Positions 35,345 to 43,413 of a stretch of DNA of 64,000 bases are shown here, one piece after another. Numbering within the stretch: position 1 is the stretch's first letter; every line of letters starts with the position of its first letter. The position numbers and the translations under genes were made by a program. The notes below the pieces were generated by a model. It ran no database searches, had not been told where the DNA came from, and was given only the letters and a program-made list of their open reading frames with translations. The stretch covers positions 1 through 64,000 of the forward strand of contig NZ_AZUY01000026.1 of the NCBI RefSeq assembly GCF_000513935.1, written 5' to 3'. The DNA is from Mesorhizobium sp. WSM3626. GTDB lineage: Bacteria; Pseudomonadota; Alphaproteobacteria; Rhizobiales; Rhizobiaceae.

Positions 35345-36110
35345 CCGGCGCTGGAAGGCGCGAATGGTCGAGCTTCCGGAATTCAGGCCAGTTCACATCG
35401 GAAAAATGCAGCTCGCTTCGGGCGCTCTGCCGAAGGAGAAAACCCGAAAGCGGATTTCACCCCTCGTGCGGATGATGAGATCGAGATCGGGCAGGCCGGC
35501 GGTGTACAGCCATTCGTCTATCGCTCCAGGGCTCATTCGTCGATGATCGCGTCGAGGTCGCGCCCACGTTCGACATTGGCTTCGAATGAGGTTGCGAACC
35601 GCGTCACTGATCTCCTCGCGGCCGCCATAGGCGATCGCAAAGATCACGATAAGCGCATCGTTGTCGGTGGTCTGCTCCACGGCTTGTCGAAGCACGTCGA
35701 CCGTCGAAGCAGAGAAGCTCAAGCCGGCCGACAGCTTTGAATCGAACGCCCTGCCGGCGCGTCGAAGGATCCTCGGCCAGCGCGGCGATCTTTTTCTCTA
35801 CGGCCGTCAGTATCGCCGACACCTCCGCCGGGGGACGGCGCATATTGTCGATCGAAAAAGCCCACAGCGTGACGGAGCGGACTTTAAGGTCGATGCAGCA
35901 GCAAGGACTTCGGCGCCAAGTTCGTAGGCCAGTCGGAGCTCGCTATAGCCGCGTCGCTGGGCAATCGGCGATTACCATCGAGGATGATGCCGACGTGATC
36001 CGGCACCGGATCTTCGCGCACCTGACGTCGAAGCCTTTGTTCGTAGAGCCAATAGAAAGCCGCATCACTGGTTGGCAGCCTCGCCCTGGCCTGCCAGCGG
36101 CGGCGTGCGG
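35345..36110 (-). pseudogene. uppS: Undecaprenyl diphosphate synthase-like pseudogene
   Basis: Pieces of an UppS protein occur in order on the minus strand but in different frames: DHVGIILDGNRR (with the invariant DGNRR), then AQRRGYSELRLAYELGAEV, then FSIDNMRRPPAEVSAIL, then IFAIAYGGREEISDAV, then GLPDLDLIIRT and finally [16 protein letters not shown]. At least three frameshifts separate them, so no working enzyme is made. UppS makes the polyprenyl carrier for polysaccharide units; a copy inside this locus had probably become redundant. It lies just downstream of the histidine kinase gene. Confidence 0.75.
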
Positions 36111-36143
36111 CGCGGCCAGGCGTACCTAAATGTTTCCGCTACT

Positions 36144-37157
36144 TCAGACTCGTGATCTGTCTTCGACTTTTACGACCGACAATTTGACGCGAATTCGCGC
36201 TGGCGATCCGGAAAGGAAGCGGACAGAGCCTCCATGCGTACGAGCCACTTCCCGAACGATCGCAAGGCCCAACCCATGTCCCGGCGATTCTGTGTCGGCT
36301 TTTCGAAAGCGTTCGAAGACTGCGTCGCGAAGCTGGTCGGGCACGCCTTTGCCTTCGTCGCTCACTGTCATCCAGATCTCCGGCCCACCCGGCTCGTTGG
36401 CCAGTTCGCCGATGAGCCTGATCTTGCCGCTTCCATGTATAAGGGCATTGTCGAGCAGGTTTCGGATCATGTCGCGCAGATCGTCGGCGCGGCCGCGCAC
36501 GGGAAGCGAATTCGGCAGATCGACCTCGATCTCCCGGTGTCTTTCTTCAGCAAGCGGGATAATGGAGGCCGCTGCCTCGCGCGCAATACGCGAAAGATTG
36601 ACACGAGAAAGATCGATCGAAGCAAGCTGCACCTGATCCTTGCGGGCGAGGTCGAGCAATTGCTCCACGAGCCTATGAAGGCTTGAGACGTCGCTGTCGA
36701 TCGCAGGCCAATCAGGATTTTGGTCGAGTTTGGCGCGCTGTAGACGCAGGCTCAAGACGGCAAGCGGCGTGCGCAATTCGTGCGCAGCATCGGCGACAAA
36801 GCGCCGCTCCAATTCATAGGCTTGCGACAGCCGGTCGAGCGCGCCGTTCACCGCCACGACCAGTGGCCGAATCTCCTCCGGCAACCGCTTCATCGAGATG
36901 CGTACACCGGGGTTGGCGGGGCCGACAATCGCCGCCTCACGCGATGCCGAAGCAAGATGGCGCAGACTCCAGGCAATGATGATCCAACTCAGGGCCGCAG
37001 CGCACAGGGTCGAAGAAATGAGGACCAGAATATCTTGGTAGGGTTCCCGGATGGGACCCTCGTGGCGCAGCATCCGCGATGTGGCAAGACCGAGACCGAA
37101 GACAATGAGCATGGACAAGACCAACCGCCCGCGCAGACTCTCGCGTGACAGCTTCAT
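36144..37157 (-). CDS. Sensor histidine kinase, QseC/PhoQ-like organisation
   Basis: A 337-residue membrane kinase. Two hydrophobic helices (LVLSMLIVFGLGLAT at 12-26 and ILVLISSTLCAAALSWIIIA at 43-62) flank a very short periplasmic loop of about 15 residues. The H-box FVADAAHELRTPLAVL has His126; NLLDNALIHG is the N-box, and GHGLGLAIV with SDEGKGVP are the ATP-binding glycine boxes. The start overlaps the response regulator stop by 4 bp (ATGA). The short loop suggests sensing within the membrane or via a partner protein. The signal is unknown. Confidence 0.88.
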   Translation of the reverse strand: MKLSRESLRGRLVLSMLIVFGLGLATSRMLRHEGPIREPYQDILVLISSTLCAAALSWIIIAWSLRHLASASREAAIVGPANPGVRISMKRLPEEIRPLVVAVNGALDRLSQAYELERRFVADAAHELRTPLAVLSLRLQRAKLDQNPDWPAIDSDVSSLHRLVEQLLDLARKDQVQLASIDLSRVNLSRIAREAAASIIPLAEERHREIEVDLPNSLPVRGRADDLRDMIRNLLDNALIHGSGKIRLIGELANEPGGPEIWMTVSDEGKGVPDQLRDAVFERFRKADTESPGHGLGLAIVREVARTHGGSVRFLSGSPARIRVKLSVVKVEDRSRV

Positions 37158-37837
37158 GAAGGACCTCCGATTTTGAGCCGATAGCCGACCCCGCGGTTGA
37201 CGTCGACGCCGACAGCCGATCCGGCGTCGGCAAGCTTGCGCCGCAATCGGGAGATAGCAGCTTCGAGAGCATTGCCGCTCACCTGCTGCTCGAAGCCGTA
37301 AAGACGATCTTCCAGCATGTCCTTAACGACGATGCGGCCCCGGGCGCGGATCAGTTCTTCAAGAACGGAGGCCTCACGGCGTGAGAGATCCAGGGCCGTG
37401 TCGGCTACCTGAGCGGTGCGCGAGGCGGGATCAAAACTGACATCGCCATATCGATAGGCCGCCTCGTGGCGCACGCCCGGCCGCCGCAGTACCGCGCGGA
37501 TGCGCGCTTCGAGTTCCGCCAGGTTGAACGGTTTTACGATGTAATCATCCGCGCCGCCATTAAGACCGCCGATGCGGTCCTCGATCCTATCGCGCGCGGT
37601 TACGATCAAGGCTGGCGGGCGGTTCGCTGTTTCGGCCCGCAGCCGGCGTAAGACATCCATTCCGTCCATGTCTGGCAGACCGAGATCGAGGACCACCGCG
37701 TCATAGGCAGTCGTTGCCGTTGCAGCCAGCGCATCCTCACCACGTGCATAGGCGTCAGCGGCAAAGCCGCGTTCCCTGAAATAGCCGGCGATAATGTCAC
37801 GCATCGCCGGGTGGTCTTCGATAATGAGCAATCGCAT
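37154..37837 (-). CDS. OmpR-family response regulator
   Basis: A 227-residue regulator. The receiver domain has the acidic pair IIEDH, phosphoacceptor Asp51 in VVLDLGLPDMDG and the conserved Lys in DDYIVKPF. The C-terminal winged helix includes LDLSRREASVLEELIRARG and GVGYRLK. I start at 37837 (GGAGAGC upstream) rather than the in-frame ATG 24 bp earlier. It is coupled by 4 bp to the kinase that follows, so they form a two-component pair. Targets are unknown; the nearby polysaccharide genes are candidates. Confidence 0.9.
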   Translation of the reverse strand: MRLLIIEDHPAMRDIIAGYFRERGFAADAYARGEDALAATATTAYDAVVLDLGLPDMDGMDVLRRLRAETANRPPALIVTARDRIEDRIGGLNGGADDYIVKPFNLAELEARIRAVLRRPGVRHEAAYRYGDVSFDPASRTAQVADTALDLSRREASVLEELIRARGRIVVKDMLEDRLYGFEQQVSGNALEAAISRLRRKLADAGSAVGVDVNRGVGYRLKIGGPS

Positions 37838-38110
37838 GGAAGCTCTCCGGATGTTCGCCATTCGGCCTGACCGCCGATCGCCTCATTGCGAGGGTGACCA
37901 CGTCCATCATATGGCCGGACCATGCTCTCGCCCAGACCCGGCGATGTCCGCGCAAATCGCATGAAAATAAAAGTTCCGCTACACGGCCTGTAGCGCGGGA
38001 CGCCCTCTCATGTAATCGATTAAACGCTGGCTAGGTTTGCCCATTCACCATTCCTTCACCATATCAGCACATGCTTATAAGCGGACATGCTGATGTAAAG
38101 CGTACATGTC

Positions 38111-38146
38111 AAAAGCCCCGGTGCAGACCCAAGCGCCGGGGCTTTT
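38111..38146. terminator. Strong bidirectional rho-independent terminator
   Basis: AAAAGCCCCGG and CCGGGGCTTTT form a perfect 11-bp GC-rich stem with A and T tracts at the two ends and a 14-base loop. It terminates the minus-strand small gene starting at 38344 and could also stop plus-strand transcripts. Confidence 0.85.
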
Positions 38147-38344
38147 CTATGGCCGGCTATCGTCCGGCTCTCCGGTGATCTGACTAACCGCTGCTTCCGA
38201 AAGTTTGTGGACCGCCAACTGTTGAATGAACCATTGGGCATGTTCGCCCCATTCGCCAGGCGAGACGTTGTTGTCGCGGACAGACTTCATAAAAGCCTCG
38301 CGTAGCGTGTCGAGATCGAAGATGGAAATGTCCCTACCTGGCAT
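38147..38344 (-). CDS. Small conserved-looking hypothetical protein
   Basis: A 65-residue, mainly helical protein: MPGRDISIFDLDTLREAFMK, then GEWGEHAQWFIQQLAVHKLS and an acidic tail. Its stop codon touches the strong terminator at 38111-38146, which supports a real transcription unit. I do not recognise the family; the pattern of aromatic and acidic residues suggests a small soluble helical bundle. Confidence 0.5.
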   Translation of the reverse strand: MPGRDISIFDLDTLREAFMKSVRDNNVSPGEWGEHAQWFIQQLAVHKLSEAAVSQITGEPDDSRP

Positions 38345-38569
38345 ATACGGGGATATGCGGGCCGAAGCCGGGGCTTCAAGGGAGAGGTTGCTAAATTAGT
38401 TAATGCCGGTCCGTCCCCTACGGATGGGTAGCGCTAGGACTAAAGGATTCGCGCATCCTTCCGGTTCGTGGTCTGGTGTCCTCTTTGTAAGGAAGACCAA
38501 TGCAGCGCATAGGCAAATCTGGACCACTAAATGTTGTCCGTTCTTTTGTGGCTACGCCCGATATTACCG
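38345..38569. other. Short intergenic region
   Basis: No coding signal, no clear repeats. It holds the start regions of the two flanking small genes. Confidence 0.3.
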
Positions 38570-38701
38570 ATGAAGACGGACGAAAAAATTGCCGAAGCGC
38601 TTGAGCATATCGCCGTAGCGCTATCCGCAATAGACCATATCCTGGAGTTGATCGCGGGGAAGCTCGACAGCCTTCCACGGGTTCAGTCGCAGCGAAGATA
38701 A
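38570..38701 (+). CDS. Possible 43-residue helical protein
   Basis: MKTDEKIAEALEHIAVALSA is followed by IDHILELIAGKLDSLPRV, a regular amphipathic helix with a leucine/isoleucine heptad spacing. The codon pattern looks coding, but no clear ribosome binding site is seen within 12 bp. The 261 bp from its stop to the end of the mannose enzyme gene hold nothing recognisable. Function unknown. Confidence 0.35.
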   Translation: MKTDEKIAEALEHIAVALSAIDHILELIAGKLDSLPRVQSQRR

Positions 38702-38962
38702 TCGCCGCTTCCGGCCCTGCGTTTTGGTGACCGAATGGTGAAACGCCGACGCTGCCAGAGCTGGCACCGTCACATGACCGCGTGCGCAACCAGTCCACCC
38801 GCTGCCGCCGGCGGCGTGCTGTTGTCGGTTCAAAGTCCGTGGTGATGAGCACCTGGCGTGAGTTCGTTCCATCGCGCCATCGGGCGGCCGGCAGCGGTGG
38901 CGTGCCCCCCCCTCTGGCAAATAGATCAGCTCCGGCTGAGCGATCCGTTGTCGTGGCGCAAG

Positions 38963-41278
38963 CTATGCAACGTTTAATTTAGGCGCAGACCTGCCTGCAA
39001 AGGGGGTGCCTGTTTCGGCGACTGGCAGCGGGAAAGCTTCTACCTGCCCACCGGTCTTGTCCAGGTACTGCACCAAGGCTGTGACCAGGTGGTAGAAAAT
39101 GCTCGCGGGAACCTCCGTCGCAACTGACCTCCCACGCTCGTCTATCCTGTCGACCCAAAGGCCAAGCGGTGCGGAATCGATATGCCACCTGAAGAGGCGT
39201 GCGACGCGGGCCTCTATCTCGGGTTTTAAATCCGGCCCACCTACGCCGTCGAGGGAGACTGCCGCCTTGACCGCTTCGCATTGTGGCCAACTTCGGGAGA
39301 GCCTATCGAGTGGGATGCCTTGCCTTGACACGGCTGCGTAGGCAAGGCCGGTCGCGCGGTTCAAGCCACTGGCGATCCCCGACGAATAGAGCTTCCTCGC
39401 ATACCCTATCAAGTCCTTCTGGCCACTTTCCCTTGCGAACTCAACCAGGAGCGACGCCCATTCAAAGTGGTGGCCGGGTTCCGTCCACTGGCCCTTTTCT
39501 CCCGGCAACGGCAGCCAGTCCGCGTCGAAGTACTCTCCGAGCGTCCAGCTTTCCCCGTCGAAGAAATGGCAGCGGAACAGATCGATGATGCGTGCCGCCC
39601 GGCGCAGGTGTGAGCGATCCCGGGTGACGGCGTGCCACGCAAGAAAGGCTTCCAGCATGTGCATGTGGGGGTTCGAACACCGCACGCCGTTCCAGCCCGG
39701 GTTTTCGAGAAAACCATTCAGGCTGCCGTCCTCGAGATGGGTGTCGATGAAGTGGAGGGTTTCTTGGGCAAGCTGCAGGGCGTCGGGATGGCCACACCGA
39801 TGGGCGTGGGCGAGGGCCAGCAACACACAGGACTGGTCGTAAGCATCTTCCATAGCATTCGCCACGCCGCCATTGGCGTTCAGCGCGCGAACCCAGCCGC
39901 CCCGGTCGGTCCGGCCGCGTTTCGCAATGAAACCAATGCCGTGGTCGATCAGCTGGTCGCTCGGTCCGGCCCAGCCGCGTTCCTTGGCTACCGCGAAAGC
40001 GTAAATCTGGCGAGCCATCGTGCGCATGCGCTTGGGTTTGCCCAACGACCTTGCATCGAAACCGAGAGCCTCATGGAAGCCGCCGTATATATCGTCGACA
40101 CCTGCAGTGGACCACAGCGGCAATGTTTCCTTAAACAGCCAGTGCTCGACGCGCTTGCGCCATGATCCGCTGGTGATGACCCGGTCTTCCGACGCCGTGA
40201 ACTTCGTCTCGATGCGGCCGCTCTTCTCTAGGTGCTCGACGACTTTCTTCACATTCTGACTTTGGCTGACCGGGGCGACGAATACCGCGTCCGAGGTGGC
40301 CACGACGGCCACATTCTTCATTCCAATAACGGCCAGCAGCCTGTCCTGGCTCCTGAGATAGGAATTGCCGCAATCCATGGCGACGACGTCGCCCGCGACA
40401 ACATTGCCGTCGCGGTCCGTTGGGCTGGCTTCGAGCAGCGATCGCCACGATCCAAGATCGTTCCAGCGAAAGGAAGCCGTCGCCATGGCGATGCCGCGTG
40501 CATGCTCCATGACCGCAAAGTCGATCGACGTCGAGGGGACAGCTGAATAGAATACCTGGGGCAGGTAAATTCCCGAGACGTCCCTCCGAGCGGCCTGGTA
40601 AGCCCGTTCGGCCGTTTCCCAGATGTCCGGCCGGAAGTCGAGAAATGCCTTCCGCATGGTGTCGGCACGAAATAGGAAGATGCCCGCGTTCCAGTAGAAT
40701 TTTCCCGAAGACACATACTTTTGGGCCGTCTCCTCGTTGGGCTTCTCGACAAAGCGCGAAACGGCGTGCACTCCGGCACCATCTGAGGCGACCTGAATGT
40801 AGCCGTATCCGGTTTCAGAATGTGTGGGCTTGATGCCGAATACGACGATGCTTCCCGAACCGGCCGCCGGCATGCCAGCCTCGACGGTTTCCCAAAATTG
40901 CGATTCCGTCGAAATCTCATGGTCGGACGGAACGATGAGCACAAGGGCGTCGACGCCATGTTCGCAGATCGTTTGCAGGGTGGCTACGGCAACTGCGGCG
41001 GCGGTATTGCGGCCGACCGGCTCGAAGATCGGTCTGCCGCCGTTCAAGCCGAGCGGAACGATGTCGCAGACAACCCGGTGGGCATGTCGTTCGGAAGCTA
41101 TCAGATAGATCGGCGTCTCGCTATCCGGCCGCGCCTTGAGGCGTCGGACCGTCTTTGCAAGCATGGAGCCGTCGCCCGAAAGGTCGTGGAACTGCTTAGG
41201 ATTGTCTTCGCGCGACAGCGGCCACAATCGTGAGCCGACGCCACCGCTCATGACAAAATTTACCATCCGGTGTGCCAT
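38963..41278 (-). CDS. Fused mannose-1-phosphate guanylyltransferase and AGE-family isomerase
   Basis: A 771-residue bifunctional enzyme. Residues 1-345 are a ManC/CpsB-type GDP-mannose pyrophosphorylase: VMSGGVGSRLWPLSREDNPK near 9-28, then FVEKP and FYWNAGIFLF. Residues 370-755 are an alpha/alpha-barrel of the N-acylglucosamine 2-epimerase (AGE) family (GGFHEALGFD, PHMHMLEAFLAW with the His pair, EPGHHFEWASLL), which in rhizobia serves as mannose-6-phosphate isomerase in place of the cupin domain. Together they turn fructose-6-P-derived mannose phosphate into GDP-mannose. AAGGAG lies before the start. Directly upstream is a broken phosphomannomutase, the enzyme that would link the two steps. 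Confidence 0.88.
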   Translation of the reverse strand: MAHRMVNFVMSGGVGSRLWPLSREDNPKQFHDLSGDGSMLAKTVRRLKARPDSETPIYLIASERHAHRVVCDIVPLGLNGGRPIFEPVGRNTAAAVAVATLQTICEHGVDALVLIVPSDHEISTESQFWETVEAGMPAAGSGSIVVFGIKPTHSETGYGYIQVASDGAGVHAVSRFVEKPNEETAQKYVSSGKFYWNAGIFLFRADTMRKAFLDFRPDIWETAERAYQAARRDVSGIYLPQVFYSAVPSTSIDFAVMEHARGIAMATASFRWNDLGSWRSLLEASPTDRDGNVVAGDVVAMDCGNSYLRSQDRLLAVIGMKNVAVVATSDAVFVAPVSQSQNVKKVVEHLEKSGRIETKFTASEDRVITSGSWRKRVEHWLFKETLPLWSTAGVDDIYGGFHEALGFDARSLGKPKRMRTMARQIYAFAVAKERGWAGPSDQLIDHGIGFIAKRGRTDRGGWVRALNANGGVANAMEDAYDQSCVLLALAHAHRCGHPDALQLAQETLHFIDTHLEDGSLNGFLENPGWNGVRCSNPHMHMLEAFLAWHAVTRDRSHLRRAARIIDLFRCHFFDGESWTLGEYFDADWLPLPGEKGQWTEPGHHFEWASLLVEFARESGQKDLIGYARKLYSSGIASGLNRATGLAYAAVSRQGIPLDRLSRSWPQCEAVKAAVSLDGVGGPDLKPEIEARVARLFRWHIDSAPLGLWVDRIDERGRSVATEVPASIFYHLVTALVQYLDKTGGQVEAFPLPVAETGTPFAGRSAPKLNVA

Positions 41279-41387
41279 GGCTGCTCCTTAGAATGTCTGG
41301 TTGTAGGCTCCGATTGGGGCGCAGCACGGCATCGAGACCCTGGACCCATTTCGCGACGTCGCTCCGGTGAGACAGGGCTTTCCACCA

Positions 41388-41885
41388 CTACGACGATTTC
41401 CGGTTTGTTCGACGAGGCACTGACCAACCCCAAGTGCCACGTTGGGCGTTGTCGTTGTGGGACGCCGTCACCATGGCCACGGACGGGACGTGGAGCGCGA
41501 ACTGCGCGAAAGAGACCATGGGGCACGATGAAAAGCCGATATCCCTCACGCGCCCGCCCGCCGGCATCAGACCGGAGATCAATCCCTTCCTGATCGCCAT
41601 GGAATAGCTGCGGAAATCATGCCCAGGGACGATGTCAGGGCCGACGCCCATTCGTTGAATCAAGGCGCCGAGCCCGATCCCGAGCGCCTGCACGTCCATT
41701 AGGTTGAGTTCGGGTTCTGTCTCTGAACCTGGATGTCCGAACCACCAGCGCGCGTCGTATTCCCAAAAGCCAGCCGCCTTGATGAGCGCACTGCTTTCGA
41801 AGGCGAACCTGTTCGACTTGGCCTGGTCGACTATGTTGGGCGTCACGGTTTCCGCTCCGCAATTGCACGGGAGCAATCCTATCAC
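41388..41885 (-). pseudogene. Phosphomannomutase, truncated
   Basis: The N-terminal quarter of a phosphohexomutase. GFWEYDARWWFGHP and ELNLMDVQALGIGLG match the rhizobial phosphomannomutase start, DIVPGHDFRSYSMAIRKGL is the sugar-phosphate segment, and VTASHNDN is the active-site serine loop. After this loop the frame passes into unrelated residues and stops, while the other three domains (about 350 residues) are missing, replaced by the start of the ManC-AGE gene. The enzyme would have supplied mannose 1-phosphate; another copy elsewhere in the genome must do so if the pathway works. Confidence 0.78.
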
Positions 41886-41988
41886 GCTGCCGAGCCCGGG
41901 CGCCCTTCATGAAGAGGGGTAACCCGAACGCCCCGATTGCACCCAATGGAGCATGTCTGCCGAGGGCCGCAAGATTGCTCGTGCGCGT

Positions 41989-43413
41989 TTAGCGATCCCG
42001 TAGAGCTTCCTGCTCATATTTCGCCAGCGGTGAGAGAAAGTAGCCGATGATACTGCGCGCGCCAGTCTTGATCTCGACCGTCACCGCCATGCCGGGACCG
42101 AGCTTGACGGGCTTGTCGTCCACCTGCATGTACGCACGGTCGAGTGAAACACGCGCGGCATATTCCAGTTCCTGACCTCTCGGTTCCCTCCCGCTCTCCG
42201 CTGCGCCCGTCACGCGGTCGTTCGACTCGCTCTGCCTCTCGCCAGCTATGGCGTCCGATGACACGCTGAGCACTTCTCCATGAAGAAGCCCGTAGCGGGT
42301 GAAGTTGAATGTGTCGACCTTGATTTCGGCCTTCTGCCCCGGATGGACGAATCCGATATCCCGGTTTGAGAGCATGGCCTCAATCTCGAGATGGGTCTCG
42401 CTCGGAACTAGCACGGCCAGCGGCTGAGCAGGCGTAACCACGCCTCCCACCGTGTGAACGGCGAGTTGTTGCACGACGCCATCGACCGGCGCGGTCAATC
42501 GTTGGAGCTTCGTACGCCGCTCTGCCTTGATCTCCTCCTGCTCAGCACTCGCAGCCCTCTGGTCGGCTTTCGCGAGTGCGTCATAGGTCGCGCGCCGATA
42601 CTCTGCGACGGTTCTTTCTTTCGTTTCCTTTAGCAACGTGATGGCTGCATCGGCTTCCCGCAGCCGGCTGTTCTGCAGATTAAGGTCCTGCTGAAGACCG
42701 ACCAACTCCTGATATTCGGAGAGGTAGTCGATCTTGGAAGAAAGCGCCTGGTCGACGAGCTTCTTGCGAATGTCTACTCGCTCCTGTAGCACTGGTGTCG
42801 TCGCCTGCAGCTTTGCGACGCTCGCTAAAGTGGTCGCTCGTTCAGCTTCCTTCTGGTTTTGCTGGCGCTCGATCTCCGCCAGCTTGGCGTTCTGTTCGGC
42901 GAGCTGACTGATCAGAAACTGACGATGCATCTGGATCTCCGCGCCGTCCGCGCTCTGCGGCGGGCGAAAGGCCGCAAGCGGATCCTCGGCCAACGCCGCG
43001 CGCAGCCGGGCGACGTCGAGTTGAGCCGAAATGAGATCGCTTTTCTGGCGCTCCTCGTCGGCTTCCGTAATGGTGGGGTCGAGCTCGATCAGCACATCAC
43101 CGGCCTTCACGCTCTGTCCATCGCGCACGTTAATGGCGCGCACAACGCCCGACTCCAATGGCTGGATCAGCTTGGTACGCCCGTCTGGCACGATTTTGCC
43201 GGTCGCGGTTGCGACGATATCGACTGTGCCGAATGATGCCCACACGAGCGCGAGGCAGAAGATCGCGATAATACTCGCCCCGATAGCGCGCCCGATCGGT
43301 GAGGGAGGGGATTCAGTGATTTCGAGCGCCGCCGGCAGGAACGCAATTTCGTACTCGCGGCGCCGAAGCGGGGCTTTGGGGAACTCGACGATATTTCGAT
43401 TAGCGGACTTCAT
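41989..43413 (-). CDS. HlyD-family adaptor of a type I secretion system (PrsE-like)
   Basis: A 474-residue membrane fusion protein. One transmembrane helix (ASIIAIFCLALVWASFGTV, about residues 46-64) precedes the lipoyl half-motif VVRAINVRDGQSVKAGDVLI, a long coiled coil (AEQNAKLAEIERQQNQKEAE to about 330) and the C-terminal second lipoyl half and barrel ending LGPGMAVTVEIKTGARSI. Such adaptors bridge the ABC exporter to an outer-membrane TolC protein, which is not encoded here. ATG 43413 is chosen; the gene overlaps the ABC gene by 14 bp. It resembles rhizobial PrsE, which exports EPS glycanases. Confidence 0.88.
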   Translation of the reverse strand: MKSANRNIVEFPKAPLRRREYEIAFLPAALEITESPPSPIGRAIGASIIAIFCLALVWASFGTVDIVATATGKIVPDGRTKLIQPLESGVVRAINVRDGQSVKAGDVLIELDPTITEADEERQKSDLISAQLDVARLRAALAEDPLAAFRPPQSADGAEIQMHRQFLISQLAEQNAKLAEIERQQNQKEAERATTLASVAKLQATTPVLQERVDIRKKLVDQALSSKIDYLSEYQELVGLQQDLNLQNSRLREADAAITLLKETKERTVAEYRRATYDALAKADQRAASAEQEEIKAERRTKLQRLTAPVDGVVQQLAVHTVGGVVTPAQPLAVLVPSETHLEIEAMLSNRDIGFVHPGQKAEIKVDTFNFTRYGLLHGEVLSVSSDAIAGERQSESNDRVTGAAESGREPRGQELEYAARVSLDRAYMQVDDKPVKLGPGMAVTVEIKTGARSIIGYFLSPLAKYEQEALRDR

